From contig JAKSYS010000881.1 in NCBI GenBank assembly GCA_022925895.1, forward strand, positions 372,001 to 436,000: DNA of 64,000 nt, read 5' to 3'. Position 1 is the stretch's first letter. The number at the start of each line of letters is the position of its first letter. A program made the translations under genes and the position numbers. The stretch comes from Fragilaria crotonensis (taxonomy: Eukaryota; Bacillariophyta; Fragilariophyceae; Fragilariales; Fragilariaceae). A model generated the notes under the pieces. It did no database searches. It saw only the letters and a list, made by a program, of their open reading frames with translations, and was not told where the DNA came from. Shown here in pieces: positions 24,496-37,442 of the stretch.

Positions 24496-27400
24496 TCAGC
24501 TCTTGAGCTCCTCAAGCCCGAGTCGCGAGGCACCATCTGGAAGGTTCACATGGCCATCCGTAACAACCTTTTGGTCGAAGATAGGAGAAGCATCCCTATC
24601 ATCTGTGTCCGATCCACTGTCTTTGAGGTAACGACGAAGACCCTTTTCCGCCTCCATGACAAGGAACGTAATCATCATGCCTAGGAAAGTAACGAACCAC
24701 AAAACCCCGTCCATGGGAGCCATGTTGAAAATGACGCTGTTGAGTCCTGGGATGTAGGTGATGCCGATCTGACAAACAACAACAATAAGAACAGACCACC
24801 AACAAAAGGCATTGCCTTTGAACAGACGTGGATGAATAGAACTGTTGTATGAGAATCGGGCCGACAGGCAAATCGAGATTGCGCCAAAATCAAGCACGTT
24901 GAAAGCAATGGATCTCTGATGGTCAAGGTCATACCCATTGTCCTGAGCCCAGAATACGGAACCAATCACAACCACAATCAAAACAATTGTTCCAAGCATG
25001 ATGCGAAGAAACAAGAAACGACCGATCAAGCGTTTTCCGACTTGTCTCGGTGGTATGTCCATGATACCATCCTCGGCAGGTTCTGTGAAGATGAGGTGAG
25101 CTCCATATTAAAATCGTAGCCTTCGAAGTGCGTTGAGAAGTAAGCAAAAACTTACCGATGGCGCACACAAATCCGAGGGTGACAGCACAGATCAAGTTGG
25201 AGAATAAGACCTGGATGGAAGTGAGAGGAGTCTTTGGAGACCAAAAGCTAAACCGAACAACACGGACATTCCTGCGCGTTGTTGATGGGAGTATTCACAA
25301 GAAGGACCTTCCGAAGGTTATCCCAAACAACGCGACCCTCACGAACCGCTGCACAGCGATGAAAAAGTGAACATTAGGATGCAGCCATTTTACAAGACAC
25401 TTATCAATATCACATACTATCTTACCAACCACGATGGTAGCAAAATTGTCGTCGGCAAGAATCATATCTGACGCTTCGCGTGCTACGTCCGTGCCTTCTA
25501 GTCCCATGGCAACACCCATGTCGGCCTGTTTCAAAGATGGCGCATCATTGACACCATCGCCGGTCATGGACGCGACTTGCTGTTGTGCTTGGAGGGCTTT
25601 GACAATTTGGAGCTTGTTTTCAGGTGAAGCACGAGCAAATACATTGTACGTCATAACAGCCTCCTTCAATTGATCTTCATCCATCGCATCTAGCTCGGGA
25701 CCAGTGATACCGCTGGGGTATTTCTGGTCGACCAAACCAAGGGTGGTTCCAATGGCAATGGCGGTATCCTTGTGGTCGCCGGTAATCATAGCAACGCGAA
25801 CTCCAGCTCTGTGTGCAGTGGCGATGGCATCAATGCACTCAGGGCGAGGAGGGTCTTGAATGGCGCATAGACCAACCATGGTCAGCCATTGCTTGTCAGA
25901 GCGTCCGTCAACGAACTCAGCACCAAGTTGGTCTCCAGCCTTAATCTCCGACTTGGGAACCACCGCACGAGTGAGAGCCAAAACACGAAGACCGTGGGAA
26001 GATAAAGTGACGATCTGTTCTGTCCAATAGTTTCTTCTGATTGGCTCGGTTTCGCCAATCTTTCCAGCTTTGGCCTGAGTACTGCAAAGAGCAAGCATAC
26101 GATCCGGTGCACCCTTCACGTGAACGATGTATTGACCATCAAATCCTTCGCCATCTATTTCAGACAATGGTTCGTGTATGGTGGACATGAATTTGTATGA
26201 TGAGCTGAATGGAACCTCGGCGACGATTGGATCCTTCTCCTTCAAACCCTCAACGTCAATACCCGCATTGTAGGCAGCGCGAAGGATAGAAATCTCGGTG
26301 GGGTTGCCAATCTCACCTTCACGTGTTCCATCAACACCTAGGACACATCGTGAGCAGAGAACACCGCCAGCAAGAGCAGACTTAATGAATTGGAGGTCTG
26401 GAGAATCTCCGTTGGCAACAGGTAGGTCGTCGGCGCCGTCATTCGAAGCTGGCACGTGCATCGAAGGAGGTGGTTTTCCAGACTGGTAATGGCGTAGTGG
26501 TTAGAAGCCGCGAGCTTCCCACGGCGAGGGATAGAAGTGTTGGGACCGTCTTCAATAACCGCTTGAAGAGGAGCATCGGCCTGGTGTCCAGCGCGAACAG
26601 CCAAATACGAATCGTCGCGAACAAAACTGCCTGGTGAGCGATCTTTGGCATTCACATCAACACGATAGTGTGCGTTTGAGGTGACAAACGCAACGACGGA
26701 CATCTTGTTTTGGGTCAAGGTCCCGGTCTTGTCGGAGCAAATGACGGTCACACTACCAAGTGTCTCAACAGCTGGTAGGGCCCGAATGATGGCATTGTTC
26801 TTAGCCATGTTGGACACTGCCCATGCGTAGGTCATGGTGACAATGGCCTCAAGACCTTCAGGAATCATACCAACAGCGCAAACCAGTGCAATGGAAAGAG
26901 CATCCATCACCGGTAGTCCAGTCTTCAGGTAGCCGATAAGGAAGGTTGCAAGAGTGGAGAGAAGGATGAAAAAGGCCAACCACTTGGAAATGTAGTCAAT
27001 CTGCTCCAAAACGTTCGTCTTCTTCTTCTCGACAGTACTGACAAGGGCGTTAATGGTACCGATTTGCGTCTCGTCACCTGTAGCAATGGCGATACCGGCA
27101 CCTCGACCTTGGGCAACAAGGGTGGCACTGAACGCCATATTGTGACGGTCACCGAGCGGGGTCGACTCTGGGTTGCCAGCAACGGCAATAACCTCAACTG
27201 TCTTGTCAATTGGCACAGATTCACCAGTCAACGCAGCTTCTCCACAAGCCACGTTGGAGACCACGAACATACGAAGATCAGCTGGGACCTTGTCGCCCGT
27301 ACTGATTATCACGTAGTCACCGGGGACGAGGTCTGTACTCGGTATCTGTACTTCCTTTCCGTCTCTCATAACAAGGGCATCCGCAGAAAGCATATTCCTC

Positions 27401-27804
27401 AGGGCTTCGGCGGCAGCCTCAGCAGAACCCTCCTGCACAATTCCGATGATGGTGTTGACGACAATAACCCCGACGATGAGGCCGACTTGGATCGCGTTGG
27501 TGACGATAGTGTTCGAGTCGGTGGAAGTTGCGGCGCGAACGGCAGAGACAACGGCAACGACGACAAGAATTAACACCAACACGTTGGCAACCTGGTCGTA
27601 GATGCGCTGGCAAAGAGTCTTCTTCACAGCTTCCGTCATCTTGTTCGGACCGTACTTCTCGAGGCGTTCCTTGGCCTCGGCACTTGTCAAACCCTCCTTC
27701 ATAACTGACGGACTGAGTCCAAGATAGGAAACAACCTCCTCCACTCCCATGGCGTGCCACGAGGGGGGAGGGGCTGCCTGTTCCTGCTTCTCCGTCTCCT
27801 TCAT
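24496..27804 (-). CDS. Type II cation P-type ATPase, copy B (three exons, three apparent one-base losses)
   Basis: Membrane ion pump of about 1053 residues. Exons are 27804-25426, 25348-25156 and 25082-24496, with GT-AG introns 25425-25349 and 25155-25083. Visible in order: actuator L-T-G-E-S, membrane-4 I-P-E-G-L-E-A, D-K-T-G-T-L-T, nucleotide-domain K-G-A-P-D-R, hinge T-G-D-G-V-N-D-A-P, then the C-terminal helices and a polar tail. One base is missing at three places: near 26474-26479 (A run), near 25271 (G run) and near 25237 (C run), read on the coding strand. Restoring one base at each gives an unbroken frame that matches copy A where they overlap. Either the copy is a fresh pseudogene or these are homopolymer sequence errors. 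The start ATG at 27804 matches the family N-terminus. Confidence 0.85.
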
Positions 27805-29534
27805 CGCCTGGTGTTACCTTTTTACGAGTTGCTCAAAACACACGAAGGTGAACAAGATTCTTGTGAAATATTTAGATTCTATGGTCGTATGCGTATGGGT
27901 CATCTGTTATCATGTTATATCATTACGGGAGAGTGTGTATTCTTCGAGTACTTTATAAGTACCAGGTCTACTGGTACTGCGCCTTATGTAGTACAGATGC
28001 ACACATGTTCTGGTTGACTGCTATAATTCTCAATGCTATATATATGTATATGGATATACTTGGAGTAGTACTTTATGATTTATGAACGACACAAATTTGT
28101 CTGCTTCACTATCTCTGCAGGAAGTTTGGCAATTCACACTTGTGAAGAGACAGAAGTTTGTAGGAAACAACACAAACTACTCTGCGGACTCCGGACTATG
28201 CATACAACTCTCTACTTAACAGTAAAACGTAGTATTAGTACTACGCACGTGGTACATCATACTCGGGGTACATATGATGGCACTTGTATTCTCTGAGTAA
28301 AGAGAAAAAGTGAACGTCTCAGTTCGGATTTTGGATGAGTGGCTGACTGATGAATGGCAAGTCGGAATTACCGGATCATGGTCCTGGTACATACAGTATG
28401 TATCATATCATAGTATCAGATAGAGATGTAGAGGTAAACCAACTTGGTATGTACATGCGTCACCTTCTACACCGACTATACCCAGAAAAGGAATCCAGAA
28501 TCTTGTTGTGTACGTTTGTACCATGCTCCTAGCGATTCAAAAATGTGTTTTACGGCGTGTTTGCATTGTCCAATACTCCGGTAGTCTACTGGTAGTGCTG
28601 ATTTTCTAATGTACTGTAGTATGGTTTGATCCTAATATGTACTGGGTGCTTCGTTCAACTAGTCATAAATAGTACTGAGTACCACAATAGTGCGAAGCTC
28701 TGACTCTGGAGTGCTGTACTGAATAAAAAACCAGTAGATCAACCTTTTCTGAAACTGATAAGCGAAACTAACTCACAGAACTCAGTGTACTTCAGCAATG
28801 TGAATGTACAAGCTATTCAATCAGTACCAGGATGCATGGTGTACATTTTGTGCTGGGATGCCCTCGCTCATTCTTCATGCTTCAAATCCTTCTGTGTACC
28901 TAGCTGTTGTATGATATATTGGCAAGTCCACCAAGGACCCAGTCTTGGTTTTCTTGCAAATTGATCATGAGTCCTGCTGCTGGCATACTAAACTCTTTGC
29001 TTCTAAACATATTTATCAGACATGCATTTCTAGGCAGTTGCATTTCACATTGCTGGCCAAATGGGCAGGTAAAATGAATTGGGACTGCATGAATAGCTAT
29101 TGATGACCGTTAGGCATTTCAAAGGATGGCTGTTCATACTTGTTCAGTAAGTTAGCTGAAATCTAAGTTGGGGATAATGTGGAACTTAGTAGCTGTGGGA
29201 TGGTTACTAGCATCTCTGTAGCTACAGCTAGCTATTAGAACTGCTGGAACTGGAACTGTGTGCTAGCATAGTGATGTTGGCCTGCAATTGAAGTAGCTAC
29301 ACCTTGATAGTGGGTTACTGAAGTGTTTTTTTTGTGGATGCAACCGATGCCATTTTTTCCACAAAGTTGGCACAGAAGGGTTTTCAGCATCCACATATGG
29401 AAAGAAGACAGAAATCAGTTGTTGATGCTAACCTGCCTGAGGATGATGAATGGAACTTTTCCAGTTGGGCGAGGCACAGTCGGCACCACTGACATTCTTG
29501 TCTAGGAGTCTGCCTGGGGCATTCTGTCAGAAAA
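27805..29534. other. Intergenic, no gene recognised
   Basis: AT-rich sequence upstream of ATPase copy B, presumably holding its promoter. Rich in short GTAC-type palindromes; no coding frame longer than about 75 codons and no recognisable product. Confidence 0.55.
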
Positions 29535-29773
29535 TTTGGAAGTAGCTGGTAAGGGTGGTGGTCAGTGAAGGATGCAAAAAAGAGCATCATACATCTGAGA
29601 AATGTCAATGCTAAGATTGGCATTGACAATGGAAAGGCTGTGCTCACTCCATGTTTGGAAGTAGCTGGCAAGGTGGTGTACAAAGAGCATCATACATATG
29701 AGAAATGTCAATGCATGTTGAGATTGGCTGGCATTCTTGTTGCCAATTGAAAGGCTGTGCTCCTTACTATGTT
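29535..29773. repeat. Imperfect tandem duplication of ~119 bp
   Basis: Two units start tttggaagtagctgg at 29535 and 29654 and share agagcatcatacat, gagaaatgtcaatg and gaaaggctgtgctc in order. They have diverged by substitutions and small indels, so the duplication is not recent. Confidence 0.8.
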
Positions 29774-32700
29774 CATGGAGTATGATTCCCATTTTAGACA
29801 GCTTATTGCTTTGACAATGATGGTGTCAAAATTGAGAAGAAATACAGGTTGAGGTGTAACAAACAAATAAAACTTTGGTTGATAGAGAACAGCTTTTCTT
29901 AAGGAGATGAAGTGAAAGGTAAACTCATGTTAAAAAGACAGAGGACATACCTAGGTGAGTGGTGTGAGACAAAAGGATGCTATGGTAGCTAGGAGTGATG
30001 AAAATGATACACACAAAGGTGTTTGCTACTGGTAATATGGTCAGATATCATATAGGTACTTGGCACGGAGTACTACTGTATGGTTGTTTCGCGAGGACTA
30101 CTGTACGACACATAGCACATAGCACATAGCACATAGCGGATCTATATGACGGGCTGTCATTTCATACCGGCATCCGGCATCCGGCATACACTGAGTACAA
30201 GTAGCCGGTACTCCAGTACAACACTCTGGAGTCTGGAGTCTAGCTGCTAGCTACAGTACTCTTCTACTATAGAGTTGTCCTCGGGTTTTATGAATACTCT
30301 ACTTGCATACCGTTAGAAAGGGTCGGCGGGTTTTTTTCCAATACGAGTACGAGTACATGCATAGCGAGTACCGTCTGTCCCGATATGAGTTTTTTTTTAA
30401 AATAGACATCCATGAAGACCATACATTTGGACCTTAGTATAATTTGTTGTTGTTTGCAGTGAAAGAGAAGTAACAAGGCTCCTTTTTGAAAATGTTGCAC
30501 ATGACGTGGTACAGTGGTCCACAGTCCACAGGCAGAATTTTTGTGTGACACTGCATGAAAAAAGCGTTCGATTGAACTTTTTAACCATGTCAAACAAAGG
30601 AAGGCTTCCCTTTATGACTTTAACAACTCATCAGTGAGAATTTGGAAGACCTTCCAAAGAATACATCATTGAAGATGCTGTCCAAATGGTGAGTTCTTCA
30701 TTTTCTTTCCCACACTGAAACCACGACGGTGAACAATTGAGTTTTGATGAAACATCCGGGCGGCGTGAGGCTTACACATTTTTGGGTCTACACAAATCTC
30801 CTACTCCTACCATGAATTGCAGGTCACTCACAACAAGCTTCAACTTGACCATATTGTATCTTCAATGAGGATTGTCTCAGTGAACCCACACCAAGTATCT
30901 GGGAAGGAAGGGTTTTCATGAAATTTGCAATGCTCAAGAATACCTTCCTGCTGCAGTACACCAGCAACTCCTCATGTCTCCTATGGAACTGAAAACTCTA
31001 TATCTTTCTTGAGTTGGTTTGTTAGGTGCTTCTGACAGCATTGACCTTCATTCTTGATGCGAGCAGAATTTACATCATAACCGCCACTGACAAGAAGACG
31101 AAAGGGGATGATGACGCATTACTTGCCAGGATGTGAAGAAGCTCAGCTTCATCAGAAGCAAGAAGGGTTTTGGTAAGTATGTCATAGCATGTTGAGTATT
31201 TTGTCAAGTTTTTTTGATGTATTTGGCCAGAATGCAGGATGTGCTTCGTCTTATTACTCTGCACACAACAGCTCAGTAACAACAAGCAAGAACATCCACC
31301 ATCCCAAATGACCATGTGATCACCAGTCATGTGATTCAAGATGCTAGCTACTAGCAAAAGACTGAATTTGAGCTCATCTTCATCTCATGGCCTTCAGTCA
31401 AAAAGAGAATGATGCAGCTTCTGGATAGGCTGACACCAAGCTGCATGTTTGCCATTAAGAAGATGAGGAAAGCTGAAAACCAAGCAAAGGCACTGTCATA
31501 GAGAAGAACACATTTCCATTTGCTGCTGGATTCTTGTTGTGTTGTTGCTGTTGAGCCAGTACCAATGGATGAGCAAAACAACCATCCATTTCAAAGGGGC
31601 AGGTCAAGGGGTTAAATGGTGCTGCCATGCAGTGGCTAATGTGCTTCATTGCTGCTGCAGAAAACCTTGCATCAGTGAAATGACAAACAATATTATCATC
31701 AAGAGACAATTGATCATAAATCTGTGCAAAGACATAATCAAGCATGGTGTTTGTGACAATGCGAACAGTGCATATCATCCTGGCGAGTCCGCTTACATTA
31801 CTTTTGCAAAGACAACAACACAGAACACACAGAAACAATCTGTTTCATTCATAAAGCAAGCCCACAATTACTTTAAAGAATATTGTCATGCCACTTGCTT
31901 CAGCAGCTGTGAAGAACAGCATCAAATTTAGTAGCACCAGTACCGGGTCTGGAACCTGTGGTATCACAACAGCAACAATGGACATCCAATTTTGTGGTGA
32001 AAAGGCTGACCGTGAATTCAACCTTAGACATAGGCTGCCAGCAATGAATTTGCCACATTCAAGTGGCAACTCTTCCAATGACCAGGGGATGGCCCATATT
32101 TGTGTTAAGATACAAAGTTCCAGGCCAATTACTGCATACCCTAGATACTAGCTACCCAAGGGCAAAATTCTGTGCTTCACATTTTTTATCAATGCAAACG
32201 GCAAGCAGTACAGTGCCCATCCCAAATCATCATTGTAAAGCGTTGAATGATTATACAAATGATCCATTGGAATATTTGCAAACTTCTTCTGAAGAAAGGA
32301 AGAACAGTGATTCAATTGTTGCAGCACTTATGCATTCATTCAATCCAGCAGTTAATGAGGATGACCTTGAATCACCAAACACTCTCATAGTAGGGCATCA
32401 GACCCAACATTTCTATCGTTTTGATGATGCAATTCTAAGCTGTTCCTGAAGCACAGCATAAAGCCAATCCAATTGCCACTAGTACTTGGCATTGCAGACG
32501 TCCCATTCGGAGCCCAACTTCTAAGGTGCAAGTGACATCACCATTGCCCTGAGCATGGGATTCCACGATTGACAGTTGTAGCTCTCCCAATGAGGCAGGT
32601 GACACTGCATTTGAGGCTGAGTATGAAAGCGTTGTTGTCATGACTGACAGCCTAACAGGAAGCACTGTCAAGAATGCCGATGATTTTGCCATTGAGGTTG

Positions 32701-35239
32701 CAGCAGAGGTTCCTGCAAAGACGAAGGATAAGGACAAGACGACAACTGCCACAGTTGACGACACTGATGAGACCGCAGCGTGGACTGTCGCACAAACGGC
32801 CGGCAAGACAATTGATCCTCATGCAGGATCCTCCCAGGAAGAGAAGTTAAAGGTCGTTTTGGTGTGGTCAACAAGAAATGGTCTTTATATTGAGCATTTG
32901 TTCTCACCTGTATTGAACTTCTTCCTTTTCTTTGGTATCTTGAACCTTCCACCAATATCCAAGTCCCTTTTCTCCAACTGCCAGCTACCTAAGGTTGCAT
33001 GTTTTGCATTTGCTGTCTCGTTTTCATTCATCACTGACCGCTTAAGGGGACGCTGAATGTCTTGTCACCACATTGTCAATGTTCTTCCAATATGACCAAC
33101 AACTCTACAACAGGCTTGCCAGGCTTCATGTCACCATGCCCAGCTCCTGGCACCACCACTGTTGCAATGGCATCACCTGTATCAACCTGCAAGCCTCCTT
33201 CTCTCCGGAGGAGGCGCAGCATAAACTTCTTGTCAACAGAAGAAGGCAAGGCACTCTTACTGGCAGCAGACTTCTCATTGAGAGAAGGAGAAATGCAGCA
33301 ACGGGCAACAGACTTGGCCTGTCACCCAAACTATTCTCTCCCTTGCAGCACTGAATAATCTACACAAGTGTTACGGAAGTGGTTGTCTCCTTTACCTTGC
33401 CAACCCTCCCACATTCCATTGCCTCTGGATGGGATATGATCAGCACACAGTGTGGGATAACACAGCAATCACGCAGCAATACCAGCGGATGGCCACACTA
33501 TGACCAAGCTTCACGACCGTACAGCAGAATTTTGTAATCCCATCCGGTTTTAAAGTATAGTATAAACAAGTGAGGACAAGGATCCAGTTGGCCCCACAGT
33601 CTGGCACATACTCTGTCCACACAATGAAGCCATCTGAGAGGCATCATGCATCTGGAAGTGTGACGCATCCTTAAGTTTGATGCTCATGTCAATGGTGTAG
33701 GATCCGACCCATTGTTGATATTCCTCCTTTGCAAGAGAATGCTCGTGAAGCTCAATTGCAAGATCATCATCATTCCACATCGTCATTGTTGTCGCCCTTG
33801 CACTCGCAAGTATTAGGGCAACTGCAAGTTCCGACCCGTCAGCCTCCTCAGAAATCACTTACTCTCGGTTGATAAAGCGGACAGAGTACGAAGAGCTTTA
33901 CTGTCCATTGGTCACACTGGCAGCAGCATACCAACGTTACCCTTGTCTGTGTCCCCAATCACAGCGAGCAACAACTCCCAAGATTTGCTTTCCAAGTTAA
34001 ATTGCAGAGTAAGCCCTCCAAAATGTATCCATTTGCAGAGTAAGGAGCGGTGCTGAGGACCTTTGTGCCAAGGTCCTTCTTTTCATAGTATAGGATCTTG
34101 ATTGCAATCGCAAACATCGTCCCCATCCGCAGACGTAGCCTTTGCAGTCCTCTTTGCTAGTACCACCTTCCAAAGGAGCTCAGCACACTACATCGTAAGC
34201 CGCTCTGCCCAGCAATTCAAAACGCGACCGCGTCGATCTTCGAGACGTTCCCTATCACTTCACTAGACTCACAATGAGGGGTCTCACCCACCACTTCTGT
34301 CATGTCAATCAATAGATCAGCCACGATGGTGGTTATGTCAATGTTGATGACAATGCCAAAAAAAGAGTTGGATCAATGATCCAACAAGCCTTCGGGGTTC
34401 ATAGTGGTGACACTCATCAACATGGTGGCAGCATGACAGCCGGTTTTAAGGAACAGACTGCTTGTCATCATCACAGATGAAATCAGGTGGCAACATTGAC
34501 CCATCCACATCATGGCACTGAATGACCCTGCGTACCACTTGGTTCTGCTGTGCTGACAAAAATTGTGTTCTCCCAGTAAATTCTTGAGGCAGACATGCTG
34601 CGGTTCTCATTGCGAGGTAGCGCCACCCAGGACAAGCATCAGTAAATATGCATGATGCCCCCTTGAACTAAGTAGAAATGCTTCACAAGAATGCTGTCAC
34701 TACTAAACATTATGAAAGGTCACAATCACCATCGAGGATCACTTCCCTCTGTTGCCAGAGTCTGCTCATTTCATGGTGGGCTGTCAATAGACCCGGCACA
34801 ACGGCATCCCTCGCAAGAATACTCCAAACTGAGGTACAAAAAAACTCGCAGCTCTCCACAAATCAACCCTGTCCGGAGCAAGGTCTTTAGGTTTCTACAT
34901 TACAAAATGTCACATGACACTGAAGCCAACATTGGGAGATTTGCAAATGTCCTTCTCCCCTATTGTTGTCATGGCCCATCACTGGCGATGAACAACCACA
35001 TTGATTGGGCATCATTAGGCCCTCCTCACCCTTGTTCCTCAGAGCTCAAAAGAACCTCTAAGGGAAATGTGACCACAATGGAATGGCAACGCTGGCAAAT
35101 CACATCATTGGCTTGCCGACAACTAGAGGCTGCACCATCAGTCACTTTCTTTACTTTTTGCCTTCTGTCTAATCCCTTTTCTTCGTTAGCACTGTCACTA
35201 ATCTACAATTGTTAATACTTGTAGTGACCAACAGCACAA
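29774..35239. other. Gene-poor region, probably decayed repeats
   Basis: AT-rich sequence with many short frames on both strands and no recognised gene. Near 30110-30145 there is a 7-base tandem repeat (acatagc units). At about 33540 the minus strand reads K-P-D-G-I-T-K, also present in the Harbinger second gene at 43515-45116, so part of this stretch may be old Harbinger sequence. No transposase catalytic motif was found. Confidence 0.45.
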
Positions 35240-36020
35240 TGCAGGGGATTGTTGATGATGAAACCCCATCAAAAAATGCAATCATGCTAGAGTAACAATA
35301 CAAATCCTCTGACATTTCTTCGGGATTCATCACATCCAGCAATTGTGAGGGAGAATCATGCTGCTGGTTATCGTTGTCTACTTCTGTTGACAGAACATTA
35401 TTGTTGTCTTCATTTTCACCACCAGTGAACCTTGAAACATACAATCATTTGAAAATGCAAGAATGGGGGATTTCCGCAGTGGTCTTCCTCGAAGGGAGAT
35501 TGCCATCGATGTATTTGCTTTTGACACCTTATCACATGTAAGTGCCTTCTCTCCATTCCTTAACACTACCTTGGCTCCTTGCATTATGGTCTCGTCGTCT
35601 GAAACATGAACATGTATTCAACTAAAATTTTTGTTAACCGACTTGGATGTGGTTACATCATCGGACTTATTGCATTGTCAGTGTGTTTGCCACCAGAGGA
35701 AACATTAACTTATGGGTCCCGCCCATAACCATCTGCTCTGTGAGTGGTGGCATCATGATGTCACTTGCCCTTGTAACACCAATATGAATGCTTTCACAAT
35801 GCATCTGGCGGCCACTGATCTTTCTCTGTCATGCTCCTAACAGAAGAGAATACAACATCATCTTTCATAGGCAGCAAAAACATTCTACCTTGTCACTCTT
35901 TCATGAGCTTGGACCTGCCAACCAATTTGAGGGGCTACATCTTTTCTAACAATCCTGGTTGATGATGTTGGCACCATAATGAAGAACAGCAATGACGGTG
36001 GAATCAGTGGACATGTACCC
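35240..36020 (-). pseudogene. Remnant of the Harbinger second gene
   Basis: Minus-strand pieces match the gene at 43515-45116 in order: M-V-P-T (near 35980), P-L-K-L-V-G-R-S-K-L-M-K-E (near 35930), V-L-R-N-G-E-K-A-L-T-C (near 35560) and M-N-P-E-E-M-S-E-D-L-Y and S-M-I-A-F-F (near 35330-35270). Stops and frame changes lie between them. No transposase or terminal inverted repeats could be assigned to it. Confidence 0.7.
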
Positions 36021-37440
36021 GGGAAACCTCAGTTGTGTTTTGTCACCGGTAACAAGGGCTGTAAACAAGATGCTTTCAAAACCAAACGTGGGGGTCTGTT
36101 TTGACATGAAAAAGTGGTCCTCGAGAAAGGAGATCCTTCATGATTGGCTTCACTGCTTGAAGCAGAATGAGGTCATCCATTGTTTTTGCAAAACTACATC
36201 GCCTTTGGTGAGACTGTGGTAGTGCCCAAAATGCAAAGGCAGCCCAATACACTCAGAGCGGGTGACTTAACCTGCAAAGTCTCCAACAATGTATTGCAAA
36301 TACCGTGCTTACCTGATGCAATGAAATTGGCATTGTCTCTTTCTCCAACATGATAGCATGCACATATTGCTGGATATCTATACTAATCCAATTCTTATTG
36401 GGCTGCTTTTCACTAATTGCAAGCACTTCCTTCTCAATTATGAATTGTCTGGAATGTTTCTGAACTGGAACTGGTGATGTGACATTGTACCACACAGGGG
36501 TAATTGGAACTTGCACACAGTATGGAAACTCTCTCAACAACTGGGAATAAGTCAAGCTCTTAGAAAAAATGCGCTCATCGCTTTGTCTTTCAGAATGATT
36601 GTGGACAATAGCATACTCTAACATAAGTTCACACTTGTGATCCTTGTATTGTTGGTAAACCTCATTCTTCTAAATAATTTCCCCACGAGCAACATAATCG
36701 CCAACATCCTCCAATGCAGAGTTATTGTAGAAATCATGGTGCCAACTTATCACCTACTACTTCAAGCATTTCATTGAGATCCAGCTTTGTAGCATTCAGA
36801 ATTGGTTCCACACTGCTGATTTTGCTCCCCCAATGTGTTATTCAATAATCCAAGAAGTGGAGAGCATTTGATTTCTATTAACGTTCAGCAGTACAACACT
36901 TTGGAGTCGCTTCAAAGTAGAACTCGGAGGATAAACCCTAAGCCATCAGTATAATTTGATACACTAAGGATGAGATTGCCAGCCAATGACTGGCCACCAT
37001 GAAAAGAGCTTTAAGGAAGAGGTGTTGCAACATTTGAGTTTGCAAGGTTTAGCAAATGTCAGCAGATTTGATTTTGTCAGAAAATGTCCGCAGATGTCCA
37101 CAGATTTGTCTGATGACAGCTTTTGCGTAGCCTTTTGAATTGATGTTTTCTTTCTTGGCAGGTTAGTTCTTTCGTCAGCAGATATCAGTACATCTGTTTT
37201 TTTTTGTAAACACAGTCAGCAGGCTTGTTTTTCCATCAGTAAAGTGTCAAAATGAAGATAACAGCAGCATATACAGTTTAGACATCGAACAGAAATGATT
37301 ATTGTCTCTGGCCAGCAGACCTTCCCGTGAATTCATTTCAGCACTGCTTTGATCCGAGAGGCGTCGACGCATCCCACCATGCAAAAACGTATCATAAATG
37401 AACTTATTTGTATGAAAGTATACTATCCAGTAATCCTTCA
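36021..37440. other. Intergenic, no gene recognised
   Basis: AT-rich, short frames only. Includes the 3' flank of the DUF726 gene that starts beyond it. May contain further decayed transposon sequence. Confidence 0.5.
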
Positions 37441-37442
37441 TC

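Noticed and set aside
26438-26484. Intron to explain the frame change in ATPase copy B
   Set aside because: Copy A keeps an uninterrupted frame with matching length here, so no intron is needed; one missing base explains it.
27064-27573. 169-codon plus-strand frame antisense to ATPase copy B
   Set aside because: It is a shadow of the conserved ATPase exon and has no recognisable motif.
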